Of a DNA stretch of 64,000 nucleotides, positions 1 through 9,307 are shown piece after piece. The stretch is from CAVOAK01 sp963664465 (GTDB taxonomy: Bacteria > Pseudomonadota > Alphaproteobacteria > UBA8366 > CAVOAK01). The translations under genes were made by a program, and so were the position numbers. The DNA lies in assembly GCA_963664465.2 (NCBI GenBank), contig CAXXSU010000002.1, positions 496,001 to 560,000 on the forward strand. Reading direction: 5' to 3'. The stretch's first letter is position 1. Each line of letters begins with the position of its first letter. The notes below the pieces were generated by a model. It made no database searches, was not told the DNA's origin, and saw nothing but the letters and a program-made list of their open reading frames with translations.

Positions 1-416
1 TCTTCGGGTCTAGCGGCGCCGTAGGGCGAGTGGACCGCGCCTGCCCATTCGACGCGTCGTCGCAGTACCGCGGGCGTCGCTGAGGGCGCGCGCGCGTAGC
101 GACGCCTCAGCAAGGGTCGCCCGCTGCAGCGTTTGAACAAGATCGGTGCCGGAGAATGCAAGGACCGGCGCAATTGAATCCGCCGCAATCATCGTATGTT
201 CCGCGTTTCGCCCTTTCAGTCACGAATTCTTCGTAGGCGCCCGGCGACAAACACCCAAGGTTCCACCCATTCTGAACGGAAGGCCAGGAATCCATACCAA
301 CGTTGAAATATATAGTGTTTTGGGCCCAAGAAGTCAAAATTTGCCGTTGGCATCGCGGCAATACTCACTGTCATGGAGCGATGGTCACGTGCGTCTGCCG
401 AACAGAAGCCCCCGCA
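1..416. other. No recognisable gene
   Basis: Short open frames exist on both strands, but none has a recognisable motif, a good ribosome-binding site or a family resemblance. The stretch lies 3' of rppH (read on the minus strand), so it would hold that transcript's end. I saw no clear T-tailed hairpin. Confidence 0.5.
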
Positions 417-926
417 TCAACCTGTTGCATAGCCTCGAAACTCCTCGACGAGCTGGTCGTACATGGTCCGCTTGAAAGGAACGACGAGCGCGGGCAATTT
501 ATCGATGTCGACCCACCGCCAAGCGTTGAATTCCGCCGTGTGAGCGTCCAGACGTATATCGCCATCGACGCCCGTGAACCGCAGCGCAAACCAGCGCAAC
601 TTTTGGCCGCGAAACCGCCCATTCCATGCCTGGCGAGAAATCTCAGGTGGCAGATCGTAACAATGCCATCGGGGGCTCTCAGCAACGATTTCAGCCTTCT
701 CGGTACCGATTTCCTCCAACAATTCGCGCATAGCCGTCTCGCGCGGCAATTCGCCTGGGTCGATACCACCTTGCGGCATTTGCCAATTCTCGCCCGGATA
801 GTCGATTCGGTTGCCGACAAACACACGGCCTTCGCTGTTGAAGACCATGAGACCCACACCCTCGCGGTAGGGTCTTTTTTCGGCATTGTCCGATTTGGGC
901 GGCGGCGCTGAAGACTTGAGAGTCAT
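417..926 (-). CDS. rppH: RNA pyrophosphohydrolase (Nudix), RppH
   Basis: This 169-residue Nudix hydrolase has the usual length for alphaproteobacterial RppH/Ap4A hydrolases. The Nudix box runs over about residues 53-75, starting GGIDPGELPRETAMRELLEE and ending in IGT, with all the metal-binding glutamates present. The N-terminal YREGVGLMVFN strand and the WQMPQGGID segment are typical of RppH. By family knowledge it removes pyrophosphate from the 5' end of primary transcripts to start RNase E decay, and acts in the cytoplasm. It is the last gene of the long minus-strand run, 11 bp after the deacetylase-like gene, so it is probably co-transcribed. A dinucleoside polyphosphate hydrolase role is the main alternative name for the same family. 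Confidence 0.93.
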   Translation of the reverse strand: MTLKSSAPPPKSDNAEKRPYREGVGLMVFNSEGRVFVGNRIDYPGENWQMPQGGIDPGELPRETAMRELLEEIGTEKAEIVAESPRWHCYDLPPEISRQAWNGRFRGQKLRWFALRFTGVDGDIRLDAHTAEFNAWRWVDIDKLPALVVPFKRTMYDQLVEEFRGYATG

Positions 927-937
927 TTGGTGGCGCG

Positions 938-2296
938 CTAGCGGTCTGCCTGTCTGCCAGCAACGGCCGAGACCGGCGCCAGTACAAATCCACGTTCCTT
1001 CAACGACCTTATCCAGCGCTTGAGTCGGGCAATAGTAATAGGAAATGGCCGTCCAAACGCCACCGCGGCGCCATTCCTGCGCGCGACTTCTTCGACTTCT
1101 TTGAGCTGGTTGTCGATCGCGATGCGGCTTGCCTGCTGATCGAGGAAGATATCGTTGATGGCGCGTGGTAGCCCGACCTCCGTTGCCAGACGCGGCGCGA
1201 CACTTAAGGGGTTGTCGCGGCCATCGACGAACATGAGCCCGCGCCGCTTCAGTTCGATCAAAATGGGACGTAGCGCCTCAGCGTCGGTCGTAAATCGCGA
1301 TCCAAGGAAGTTCGTCACGCCGACATATCCCGTGAATCGGCTTAGAACCCACTCAAGCCTGCGCAAATTCTGCTCCGCATCAAGCGTCGTTAGCAGTCCG
1401 TAGGGACCCGGGTCGCTACGCGGATAATCAAGCGGCTCCATCGGCAGCGTAATGACCACTTCGTGACCGGCTGCGCGGGATGCATTGATCCACTCATCAA
1501 GGCGGCGCGCGTAGGGTGCGAAGGCCAGCGTCACGGCGCCAGGCAGTTCTTGAATCGCGCTCTGTGTGCTGGTTGCAGAAACGCCGAGATTTGTAATAAC
1601 GATGGCGATTCTTGGCCGCGTCTCCAGCGCGTTGAAGGGGCGAGAGTAGACGCGCCAGGGCTTTCGACCCGCAGCGTCGACAATTGGCAGTGGTCCCAAC
1701 TCGCCATCTTCGACAAGGTCTGGGTCCGGGTGCGGATGTAAGACGGCAACCGTTTCCAGCCGTGCCGCTGACTGCGCGGAAACACCATTTGTCTGAGTCA
1801 CCGCCTCCTCGCCGGCGGTGTCGTTGCTTCCGGCCGCCTGCTGTTGCTCGACGCCGGCACTTGTGCCGCTAGTCCCTGTCTCTTGCGAGGCCCCAGCACT
1901 TGCCGGGGCGGTAATATTCGACTGGCTGGGCTGTAGGGGTTGCTTCGGAGGCGGGACCTGCATGGACATCTGTGGGCGCATGGCCCGCAGTTCCGCCATG
2001 GTGGCGTCTTCCGTGAGTTCAAGCCACAGAAATAGGCCACCGACGACCAGTATGAAAACGCCCCAGGCGGAGCCGAGGAGAATCCAAGGCAGATATGGAT
2101 TGGGCTCTTTCGGTGCGAGATACTCATCTTCTTCGTCTTCATTTTCGACGAAGTCATGGCTCACCGCTGCTTCACCGACCATCTCCTCGGCGTCGGTGAA
2201 TTCTTCAGCGGCATCCGGCTCGCCGTTCTCGGGCGCCGCCAGATCTCCGCTGTCGTCGTCATCCTCTTCGACGTCGCTGACGCCGAAGTCCGACAT
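938..2296 (-). CDS. Divergent polysaccharide deacetylase family protein (YibQ-like)
   Basis: A 452-residue protein. Residues 1-70 are a very acidic cytoplasmic tail. A single membrane segment (about 71-90, LPWILLGSAWGVFILVV) anchors it in the inner membrane. A Pro/Gln/Ser-rich linker follows to about 200. The C-terminal half (from RIAIVITNLGVSATSTQSAI) matches the divergent polysaccharide deacetylase family (the DUF610 type), with the segments TLAFAPYARRLDEWI and HEVVITLPMEP seen in that family. The substrate is not established for this family; a cell-wall glycan is likely. It follows ctpA and precedes rppH on the same strand, in a cluster of envelope genes (envC-like, ctpA). The acidic tail is longer than usual. 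The family call is secure, the reaction is not. Confidence 0.85.
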   Translation of the reverse strand: MSDFGVSDVEEDDDDSGDLAAPENGEPDAAEEFTDAEEMVGEAAVSHDFVENEDEEDEYLAPKEPNPYLPWILLGSAWGVFILVVGGLFLWLELTEDATMAELRAMRPQMSMQVPPPKQPLQPSQSNITAPASAGASQETGTSGTSAGVEQQQAAGSNDTAGEEAVTQTNGVSAQSAARLETVAVLHPHPDPDLVEDGELGPLPIVDAAGRKPWRVYSRPFNALETRPRIAIVITNLGVSATSTQSAIQELPGAVTLAFAPYARRLDEWINASRAAGHEVVITLPMEPLDYPRSDPGPYGLLTTLDAEQNLRRLEWVLSRFTGYVGVTNFLGSRFTTDAEALRPILIELKRRGLMFVDGRDNPLSVAPRLATEVGLPRAINDIFLDQQASRIAIDNQLKEVEEVARRNGAAVAFGRPFPITIARLKRWIRSLKERGFVLAPVSAVAGRQADR

Positions 2297-2345
2297 GCTC
2301 TACCTCGCCAAGTATCGTTGGTATCTGTCCACAAGCGCTACCGGA

Positions 2346-3650
2346 TCAATTAACGAAACGTTTTCCGTAGAGCGCGATACCCTGCAACAAATCAACTGCG
2401 CGGCTGAGCTGGTAGTCGATCGGCCTCTCGTCGTCTACCGACGCTGCAGCGACGCTCTCGCTTTCGCCCGACGCATCGCCGTCATCGCTCTGGTTTTTAA
2501 GTGCACCGCGCAGATCTTCCTCGTGGCGCTCAAGGTTGCGTCCACGAAGTGGCTCCAGTCGCACCTGCTCCACAACGATGTCAGGGTCAATTCCCTTGGC
2601 CTGAATAGAACGGCCCGACGGCGTGAAATACCGTTGTGTCGTCAGCTTGATTGCACCTGCCCGGCCGAGCGGCATGATGGTTTGCACCGAGCCTTTGCCG
2701 AACGTGCGCGTGCCTAGCAAGATGCCGCGCCGATGGTCCTGAAGCGCACCGGCGACAATCTCAGAGGCCGAAGCGGAGCCAGAATTAATCAGGACAACGA
2801 CCGGCAGGCCGCCGGTGATGTCTCCAGGAGTCGCGTTGAAGCGTTGGGCGTTATCGGCGGAACGTCCTCGCGTTGATACGATCTCGCCTTGCTCCAAAAA
2901 TGCGTCCGAAACCTCAACGGCCTGATCAAGCAGTCCACCAGGATTGTTCCGCAAATCGAGGATAAATCCTGTCAGCTGGTCGCCGAGCTCTTCATTCAGC
3001 TTTTTGACAGCCCGCAACAAGCCGCTCTTGGTCTGCTCATTGAAGCTGGTGATTCGAACATAGCCCGCATTCTCCTCAACCCGGGAGCGCACTGAATCGA
3101 TACGAATCTTATCGCGGGTGAGCGTCACATCGAACGCTTCGGTGTCGAGTCTGCGTATGGTGAGGGTAATGTCGCTCCCGACTTTGCCACGCATTTTCTC
3201 CACGGCCTTATTGAGCGTCAATCCGCGCACAGCCTCGCCGTCGAGATGCGTGATAAAGTCACCAGCCTGAATCCCAGCGCGGTAAGCTGGCGTGTCGTCG
3301 ATCGGCGACACCACTTTGACGAAACCATCTTCAAGCGTGACTTCGATACCGAGACCCCCGAACTCGCCCCGCGTCTGCACTTGCATATCCTTGAAGTGCT
3401 TGGCATTGAGAAAACTGGAATGCGGATCGAGGCTCGCCAACATGCCTTGAATGGCAGCCTCGATTAGGTCCTCATCGCTGACGCTTTCCACATAATCGGC
3501 GCGGACCCGCTCAAATACATCGCCGAACAGTTCGAGCTGTCGATACGTTTCCGACTTGTCCTGCTGGGCCGGTCCCACCAGCGGAAATGCCAATAGGCCA
3601 ATCGAAACTACCGCCATCCCTAAGATGGCTCTTCGCACGTTTTTCATCAT
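2346..3650 (-). CDS. ctpA: Carboxy-terminal processing protease (S41)
   Basis: About 434 residues from the preferred ATG at 3650. A longer frame reaches 3683 but would overlap the envC-like gene, and the 3650 start has a G-rich ribosome-binding site. It carries an N-terminal signal segment (RRAILGMAVVSIGLLAFPL), a PDZ domain at about residues 80-165 (FGGLGIEVTLEDG) and the S41 catalytic core. The catalytic serine lies in NSGSASASEIVAGAL and the lysine in GTRTFGKGSVQT. Family members cleave C-terminal tails of periplasmic proteins and often act on murein hydrolases. Its position directly after an EnvC-like murein-hydrolase activator fits that. It is probably co-transcribed with its neighbours on both sides. 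Confidence 0.93.
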   Translation of the reverse strand: MMKNVRRAILGMAVVSIGLLAFPLVGPAQQDKSETYRQLELFGDVFERVRADYVESVSDEDLIEAAIQGMLASLDPHSSFLNAKHFKDMQVQTRGEFGGLGIEVTLEDGFVKVVSPIDDTPAYRAGIQAGDFITHLDGEAVRGLTLNKAVEKMRGKVGSDITLTIRRLDTEAFDVTLTRDKIRIDSVRSRVEENAGYVRITSFNEQTKSGLLRAVKKLNEELGDQLTGFILDLRNNPGGLLDQAVEVSDAFLEQGEIVSTRGRSADNAQRFNATPGDITGGLPVVVLINSGSASASEIVAGALQDHRRGILLGTRTFGKGSVQTIMPLGRAGAIKLTTQRYFTPSGRSIQAKGIDPDIVVEQVRLEPLRGRNLERHEEDLRGALKNQSDDGDASGESESVAAASVDDERPIDYQLSRAVDLLQGIALYGKRFVN

Positions 3651-3661
3651 CCCCGCACTTT

Positions 3662-4855
3662 CTACCCGCCTGCCGTCATCCAAGGCAGCGGATTAATCGG
3701 TTGGCCGTCTCGGCGCAACTCGACGTAAAGGGCCGTTTTTTCGCTATCTGCGCGGCCCATGGAGCCAATAGGTTCGCCGGCCAGCAACCATTGACCGACC
3801 ACACAGTCGATCTGTGCCATCCCGGCAAGTACAGTATGATATCCGCCGCCGTGCTCAATTATCAAGATTTGCCCATATCGGCGAAACGAACCGGCGAACG
3901 CAACTCTCCCATCATGCGGCGCAACAATCTGCGCCTGCTCACGTGTAGCAATGGTAATGCCTCGTGATGCATTGCCAAATTCCGTGCTTTCTCCATAGCG
4001 CTGTTCGACGCGCCCTTGCACCGGCAAAGCCACCGGACCATTGGTTGGAAACGGTCTGATTCCGACCGGTCTGGCCAATAATACGCTTGTCGGTGCGGTC
4101 TCGCGCCGCGATGGCAGTTTGAGGACGCTATGGTTCCTGGTTCCGAGACGCGACATCAACTCGCGTAGCGACTGTGCTTGACTGACCAGCTCTCCGATTT
4201 CCTTGGCAACGCGCCGACTCTCCATTTCCGTCTGCTTTTGCAGCGCGGCCTTACGTCGCATTACGGGCGTCAACCGAGCACGCTCGGTCGCCAGTGCGTC
4301 TGAAGTTCGCGCGAGCGTGGCGCTCTGCGCTTGAATATCCAGTTTGACTTGCTCCAAGGTATCAATTTCGCGACGCAGGGCCTCTGCGTCTGAGGAAAGC
4401 CGCGGCAGAGCGGTGCGAAGCAGCAGGGCACTTCGAACCGCATCGATCGGAGTCCCCGGTCCAAGGAGGAGCGAGCGCGGTGGGTTCAAGGACAACCGCT
4501 CCAGTGCGCCCAGTGTGCCGCTCACCTGCCGCCGCCGCAACTTCAAGAGCGATTCGCGGTGTATTGCCTCTTCCTTGAGATCGGTGAGTTGACGTTCTAG
4601 CTGCGACAACAGTGCTTCGCTCTCTTGGGCACGCCGCGCAATATCTATCGATTGGCGCCGTAATTCGCTCAATTCCGTCACAAGGTCCTGCGATCGTTTC
4701 TCAAGCGCCGAGGCACGATCCTGGCCCGTGGTGAGCCGCTGTTCGATAGACTCAAGCTGCTTTTGCGCCTGCGCGTACGCTGGTAGCGACCAAGTGCATG
4801 CCGTGATGGCGAATATGAACGTCCCGCAAGCGGGTCCAAGGTCAGCCAACCGCAC
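3662..4855 (-). CDS. Murein hydrolase activator, EnvC-like (coiled coil + degenerate LytM)
   Basis: 397 residues, starting at a GTG at 4855 that overlaps the end of gpmI by 14 bp. There is a signal peptide (ITACTWSLPAYAQA), then a long coiled coil of about 200 residues rich in Gln, Glu, Leu and Arg. The C-terminal M23/LytM domain begins near FGNASRGITIATREQ. The usual HxxxD zinc-ligand motif is replaced there by RGITIAT, so the domain should be non-catalytic, as in EnvC, which activates amidases rather than cutting peptidoglycan. It would act in the periplasm at septation. It sits between gpmI and ctpA, the usual order in alphaproteobacteria. Confidence 0.85.
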   Translation of the reverse strand: MRLADLGPACGTFIFAITACTWSLPAYAQAQKQLESIEQRLTTGQDRASALEKRSQDLVTELSELRRQSIDIARRAQESEALLSQLERQLTDLKEEAIHRESLLKLRRRQVSGTLGALERLSLNPPRSLLLGPGTPIDAVRSALLLRTALPRLSSDAEALRREIDTLEQVKLDIQAQSATLARTSDALATERARLTPVMRRKAALQKQTEMESRRVAKEIGELVSQAQSLRELMSRLGTRNHSVLKLPSRRETAPTSVLLARPVGIRPFPTNGPVALPVQGRVEQRYGESTEFGNASRGITIATREQAQIVAPHDGRVAFAGSFRRYGQILIIEHGGGYHTVLAGMAQIDCVVGQWLLAGEPIGSMGRADSEKTALYVELRRDGQPINPLPWMTAGG

Positions 4856-6398
4856 GGCGATCCCCCCCTTGTGCGATCAGTGAATGCCCGGTCATCTCCA
4901 GCGGCTGTTGCAGGTCCATCAGGTCCAGCAATGTTGGCGCAACGTCTGCGAGGACGCCGTTTTGAAGCGCTGTGGCGCCGGCGACATCGCCGACCAGAAC
5001 AATCGGCACTTGGTTGCGTGTGTGGGCAGTGTGGGCCTGTCCGGTTGTCGGATCGCGCATGGCCTCGGCATTGCCGTGATCGGCCGTAATGAGCAAGACG
5101 GCGGCAACGTCCTCAACGGCTTCGACGAGCCGTCCCAAGCACGCATCGACCGTCTCGACGGCGCGAATCGCTGCTTTCAGGTTGCCGGTATGACCGACCA
5201 TATCCGGGTTGGCGTAGTTGACGACGATCAAGTCGAACTCGCTGCCCGAAGTCGCTTCGACAAGGCGGTCGGTCAATTCCGGCGCCGACATTTCGGGCTT
5301 GAGGTCGTAGGTCGCGACTTTGGGCGAGGGAATAAGAATCCGCGTCTCTCCCGGGAGTTCTTGCTCTTCTCCGCCGTTGAGAAAAAATGTGACGTGCGCA
5401 TATTTTTCCGTCTCGGCGATTCTCAACTGTCGCAGCCCTGCGCGTGCGACGATATCTCCCAGCGTATTCGCGAGATGCCTTGGCGGAAATAGTGTGGAGA
5501 GTCGGCGGCTGAGGTCGCTCGAATACGCCACCATGCCGAGTGAGGCTGAAAATTCTACCGTTCGCGCGCGCGCAAAATCTGCGTAATCGGGTTCCAATAA
5601 TGCTGACAAAATCTGGCGCGCACGGTCAGCTCTAAAATTCGTCATCAAAAGTCCGTCACCGTCCTGCATGCCCTGGTAGCCAGCAAGAACCGTCGGTCGA
5701 ACAAACTCGTCTGTTTCATCTCGGGCGTAGGATGCCGTGATCGCACCATCGGCATCTATGGCCGTTTCACCTATACCGTCGACCAGCGCTGCGTAAGCCA
5801 GGGCGGTGCGCTCATGACGGTTGTCGCGGTCCATCGCGTAGTAGCGGCCGCTGACCGTGGCGATTCGACCGCCGGGCGCGGCCTTGCGAAAATTGGCAAC
5901 GAATTGCTGAGCGCTCTTGGGCGGTGTATCTCGTCCGTCCAGGAATGCATGGACAACCACTTCAATTCCAGTGGCATTCAAAATGTTTGCAAGAGTGGCG
6001 CTGTGATTTTGATGTGCGTGGACGCCGCCTGGTGACAGCAATCCCATAAGATGGGCGGTTCCGTCGTTCGCTTTCAATTTGGCAATGAACGCCTTGAGCG
6101 TTGAATTCGAAGCCAATTTACGCTGTTCGATAGCCTCGTCGATGCGTGGCAGATCCTGAACGACGATCCGCCCCGCGCCGAGGTTCATGTGGCCGACTTC
6201 GGAGTTTCCCATCTGTCCGGCGGGGAGGCCAACCTGGCCTTCGGACGCCTCAAGTTGTGCATGTGGAAATCGCGCCAGAAGCGCATCCCAGACTGGCGTC
6301 CTCGCTTGGGCTATTGCGTTGTTCTCGCGCTTGGTGCTCATGCCCCAACCGTCGAGAATGCATAGAATGGCAAGTCGTCGTCGAGGTGATTCCGCCAT
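4842..6398 (-). CDS. gpmI: 2,3-bisphosphoglycerate-independent phosphoglycerate mutase
   Basis: Converts 3-phosphoglycerate to 2-phosphoglycerate in glycolysis and gluconeogenesis, with two Mn ions. About 518 residues from the ATG at 6398 (MAESPRRRLAILCILDGWG); family members are about 510. The first metal site is DGWG, and the phosphoryl-acceptor serine lies in MGNSEVGHMNLGAGR. HAFLDGRDTPP and the C-terminal TADHGNAE and HTAHTRNQVP complete the alkaline-phosphatase-type active site. Open frame continues upstream to 6464 with an alternative ATG at 6416, but the homologous region begins near residue 8 of the chosen start. It lies 69 bp after rlmH. Confidence 0.96.
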   Translation of the reverse strand: MAESPRRRLAILCILDGWGMSTKRENNAIAQARTPVWDALLARFPHAQLEASEGQVGLPAGQMGNSEVGHMNLGAGRIVVQDLPRIDEAIEQRKLASNSTLKAFIAKLKANDGTAHLMGLLSPGGVHAHQNHSATLANILNATGIEVVVHAFLDGRDTPPKSAQQFVANFRKAAPGGRIATVSGRYYAMDRDNRHERTALAYAALVDGIGETAIDADGAITASYARDETDEFVRPTVLAGYQGMQDGDGLLMTNFRADRARQILSALLEPDYADFARARTVEFSASLGMVAYSSDLSRRLSTLFPPRHLANTLGDIVARAGLRQLRIAETEKYAHVTFFLNGGEEQELPGETRILIPSPKVATYDLKPEMSAPELTDRLVEATSGSEFDLIVVNYANPDMVGHTGNLKAAIRAVETVDACLGRLVEAVEDVAAVLLITADHGNAEAMRDPTTGQAHTAHTRNQVPIVLVGDVAGATALQNGVLADVAPTLLDLMDLQQPLEMTGHSLIAQGGDRRAVG

Positions 6399-6467
6399 GG
6401 TATTTATATAGGTCATTGCCCTCCAAGAGGATAGTCCGCGGCGTCCGCCAGACGCCAACGCCAACGC

Positions 6468-6920
6468 TCAGGCCCGATGGTAAGGGTGGCCATCGAGTAT
6501 CTGCTGCGCCCGGTAGATTTGCTCCGCCAAAAGCGCGCGCATCAAAAGGTGTGGCCAAGTCACTCGGCCAAACGACAGCACAAGCTGCGCGGAATCGCGG
6601 ACCGCCGCATCCAGGCCGTCTGCGCCACCGATAAGAAATGCCAACTCGTCCGCGCCGTTGTCGCGCCATCGCCGCAGACATTTCGCGAACTGTGCGCTGG
6701 TCAGACTTTCGCCGCGCTCGTCGAGCGCGATCACGATGGCACCGGACGGCACGGCACGTTTGAGCGCATCATTCTTGCGTTTGCCGGCAGGTGTGAATCC
6801 TCGGTCCTCGGGGATTTCTCTCAACGTCAATGGCCAACGGATGCGTTTGACGTAATGCTCGTAGGTCGCTCGCTCGGGACCCTGTCTCGCGCGACCGACC
6901 GCAACGATGGTGATCTTCAA
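6468..6920 (-). CDS. rlmH: 23S rRNA (pseudouridine-1915-N3)-methyltransferase
   Basis: A SPOUT-class methyltransferase that modifies pseudouridine 1915 in helix 69 of 23S rRNA. From the TTG at 6920 it is 150 residues (family about 155) and begins LKITIVAVGRARQGPE, the typical first strand. The knotted SAM-binding region is AFLIGGADGLDAAV. The C-terminal MRALLAEQIYRAQQILDGHPYHRA is characteristic and ends in the conserved YH. The open frame reaches 6989, but that would overlap rsfS, so the TTG start 10 bp after rsfS is preferred. The pairing with rsfS (both act on the large subunit) is conserved. Confidence 0.95.
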   Translation of the reverse strand: MKITIVAVGRARQGPERATYEHYVKRIRWPLTLREIPEDRGFTPAGKRKNDALKRAVPSGAIVIALDERGESLTSAQFAKCLRRWRDNGADELAFLIGGADGLDAAVRDSAQLVLSFGRVTWPHLLMRALLAEQIYRAQQILDGHPYHRA

Positions 6921-6930
6921 GCAGGATGCC

Positions 6931-7263
6931 TCAGAGCGTTGCCGTCGAAGGGGCGCTTTCGGGGAGCTCAAGACCCCACATCTTTTCAAGGTTGTAGAAG
7001 CTACGAACCTCGGGCCGGAACAAGTGAACGATGATATCGCCGGCGTCGATCAAAACCCAATCGGAGCGAGAGCGGCCTTCTACCGACAACTTCGGCAACC
7101 GTGCCTTCTTCAACTTGACGATAAGGTGATCGGCCATAGCGCCGATTTGTCGCTGTGAGGTGCCTGATGCGATGACCATGAAATCGGCAATTGTCGACTT
7201 GCCGGTCATGTTGATCACCGTCACATCGATTGCCTTGTCGTCGGCAAGCGAGGCCTCGATCAA
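6931..7263 (-). CDS. rsfS: Ribosomal silencing factor RsfS
   Basis: A 110-residue protein of the RsfS/Iojap family. It binds L14 on the large subunit and blocks subunit joining when nutrients are scarce. Core segments are FMVIASGTSQRQIGAMADHL, the SDWVLIDAGDIIVHLF block and the C-terminal FYNLEKMWG. No ATG is available. The start is a TTG at 7263, and the frame stays open upstream to about 7335 without a better start. It lies between nadD and rlmH, the conserved arrangement. Confidence 0.93.
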   Translation of the reverse strand: MIEASLADDKAIDVTVINMTGKSTIADFMVIASGTSQRQIGAMADHLIVKLKKARLPKLSVEGRSRSDWVLIDAGDIIVHLFRPEVRSFYNLEKMWGLELPESAPSTATL

Positions 7264-7350
7264 CGCTAATACAGCATTCGGCGCCGTTGGCTTGCGCGAA
7301 GTCTTGCCTATGACCGGCCTCTTAGGATCTGACCGTGACCGAGTCTTGAA

Positions 7351-7989
7351 CTAGTTCGCGTGGCACTTCTCCCTTTTCACGATCTTTTGGCGGATGCGCG
7401 TCGCCGAAGCCGGATGCGGCGGGATATGCAAGAAAACCCATGCTGGTGGCGCGCAGTCAACCAGTTCCGCTGCGGCATTTTCCGCAATTTTGAACGCCGC
7501 GAATCGCTGTGCAGCAACGCCAGTGAGCGCCTTTCGAGAATATGAGGATCGTGTGAAAACCGCAATGGGAACGCGTTCAAAGAGCGTTTCCCAGTCTTTC
7601 CACTTCGGCATCTGCAGCAAATTATCCGCACCCATGAGCCAAACGAATCTGGTGTCCGCGAAGCGACTCTTCAATGCCGCAATGGTGTCGACGGTGTAGC
7701 GGGTTCCAAGCTTGTCCTCGACATCCGTGACCCGGATCAGCGGAGAGTGCGCCTTGCGGCGGGCATCGCTGATTCGCGTTTCCATCGGCGCCATGTCCGT
7801 AGAGTCCTTGAGCGGATTTTGCGGTGAGATGAGCCACCAAATTTCATCCAGCTTGAGGCAATTTTGAGCCTCAAGGCTGATATAGCGATGCCCATCATGC
7901 GCCGGATTGAACGATCCGCCCAACAGCCCCACCCGGCCAACACCGGAAGTTGGTAGCTCGGAGATGTGGTCAGTCTCGTCGGCGGCCAT
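7351..7989 (-). CDS. nadD: Nicotinate-nucleotide adenylyltransferase
   Basis: Transfers AMP to nicotinate mononucleotide in NAD synthesis. 212 residues. The nucleotidyltransferase signature VGLLGGSFNPAHDGHRYIS (GxFxPxHxGH) is at residues 19-37. The central IWWLISPQNPLK and VWLMGADNL segments and the C-terminal SATRIRQ (equivalent of the ISSTxIR motif) are all present. It lies 15 bp after proA and 87 bp before rsfS on the same strand. The start is an ATG at 7989. Confidence 0.95.
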   Translation of the reverse strand: MAADETDHISELPTSGVGRVGLLGGSFNPAHDGHRYISLEAQNCLKLDEIWWLISPQNPLKDSTDMAPMETRISDARRKAHSPLIRVTDVEDKLGTRYTVDTIAALKSRFADTRFVWLMGADNLLQMPKWKDWETLFERVPIAVFTRSSYSRKALTGVAAQRFAAFKIAENAAAELVDCAPPAWVFLHIPPHPASATRIRQKIVKREKCHAN

Positions 7990-8004
7990 GGATTCGACAG
8001 GAGA

Positions 8005-9288
8005 TCACGGTCTGCATTGTCCTGCGCCGCGAACGACGTATTTATAGCTGGTCAACTGTTCCGCACCGACTGGTCCGCGGGCGTGCAGCTTGCTTGTCGA
8101 TATACCGATTTCCGCGCCCATGCCAAACTCGCCGCCATCGGCGAATTGTGTCGAGGCGTTGTGTAGGACAATGCCGCTGTCGACACGCGAGAGAAATGTT
8201 TCGGCTGCCATTTCGTCTTTTGTCACGATCGTCTCGGTGTGGTGCGAACCGTACTGCTCGACAAAGGCGATTGCGTCGTCCAAACCGTCGACGACTTTCA
8301 CCGCGATAATTGCATCGAGATATTCTGTCGACCAATCGGCGTCGCTGCCCGGAACGATGCGCTCGTCGATTTTGCGTGCATCATCGTCGCCGCGAACCTC
8401 GCATCCGGCGTCGGCTAGGTCGTCGACGATGCCCGGAAGTTGGGCAGCAGCAACGCTTCGGTCGATCACAAGATTTTCGGCCGCACCACAAATACCGGTT
8501 CGCCGCATCTTGGAATTGCGCACGATCTCGCGCGCCATCGCCGCATCCGCGGCTTCGTGTACGTAAACGGTACAGACGCCTTCCAGATGGGCGAGCACAG
8601 GAATCCGCGACTCAGCCAACACGCGCTCGATCAACGAGCGTCCACCGCGCGGGACGATCAGATCGATCAAGTCCGGCAACTGCAGCATAGCGCCGACGGC
8701 GGCGCGATCCCGCGTTGGAATCATTTGCACACAGTCAGTCGGCAACCCGGCTGCTGCCAGTCCTTTCTGCAAACAGGTCGTAATTAATGTCGAAGAATGG
8801 AAACTCTCCGACCCACCACGTAGAATCGCGGCATTGCCTGACTTCAAACAAAGACCGCCGGCGTCCGAGGTCACGTTGGGTCGCGATTCGTAGATGATGC
8901 CGATCACGCCAAGCGGCACTGCCACGCGGGCAATCTTGAGTCCGTTGGGCCGCTCCCACTGATCCAGCAATCGACCTACGGGATCGTTCAACCGAGCGAC
9001 GTCCTCCAGACTCACTGCCATTGCTTCGATGCGATCAGGCGTCAACAGAAGTCGGTCAAGCAATGCCTCGCGGAGACCTTTCTCCTCGGCGAACTTCACA
9101 TCGGCTGCGTTTGCCTCTTCAATCGATTTGGCCGTTGCCCGTATGGCCACTGCCGCCCCGTGGAGTGCCGCGTTCTTGGTCGCGTCGTCCGCGCGTGCCA
9201 GAACATGACTAGCCGCGCTCGCCGCCTCGGCAATATGCCGAATTTCGGTTTCGACGCTATCCGAATCGAGTGCTGCAGCGATAGTCAT
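8005..9288 (-). CDS. proA: Glutamate-5-semialdehyde dehydrogenase
   Basis: Second step of proline synthesis: NADPH-dependent reduction of glutamyl-5-phosphate to the semialdehyde. 427 residues, normal length. The NAD(P)-binding fold is shown by VAVPLGVIGIIYESRPNVT and KSGNAAILRGGSES. The catalytic cysteine is in SKMRRTGICGAAENLV. The C-terminal DSGIVLHNASTQFADGGEFG and GAEIGISTSKLHARGPVGAE segments are family hallmarks. It follows proB by 19 bp, so the two are almost certainly one transcript. Confidence 0.96.
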   Translation of the reverse strand: MTIAAALDSDSVETEIRHIAEAASAASHVLARADDATKNAALHGAAVAIRATAKSIEEANAADVKFAEEKGLREALLDRLLLTPDRIEAMAVSLEDVARLNDPVGRLLDQWERPNGLKIARVAVPLGVIGIIYESRPNVTSDAGGLCLKSGNAAILRGGSESFHSSTLITTCLQKGLAAAGLPTDCVQMIPTRDRAAVGAMLQLPDLIDLIVPRGGRSLIERVLAESRIPVLAHLEGVCTVYVHEAADAAMAREIVRNSKMRRTGICGAAENLVIDRSVAAAQLPGIVDDLADAGCEVRGDDDARKIDERIVPGSDADWSTEYLDAIIAVKVVDGLDDAIAFVEQYGSHHTETIVTKDEMAAETFLSRVDSGIVLHNASTQFADGGEFGMGAEIGISTSKLHARGPVGAEQLTSYKYVVRGAGQCRP

Positions 9289-9307
9289 CGACAGGCTCTC
9301 ATTCTCC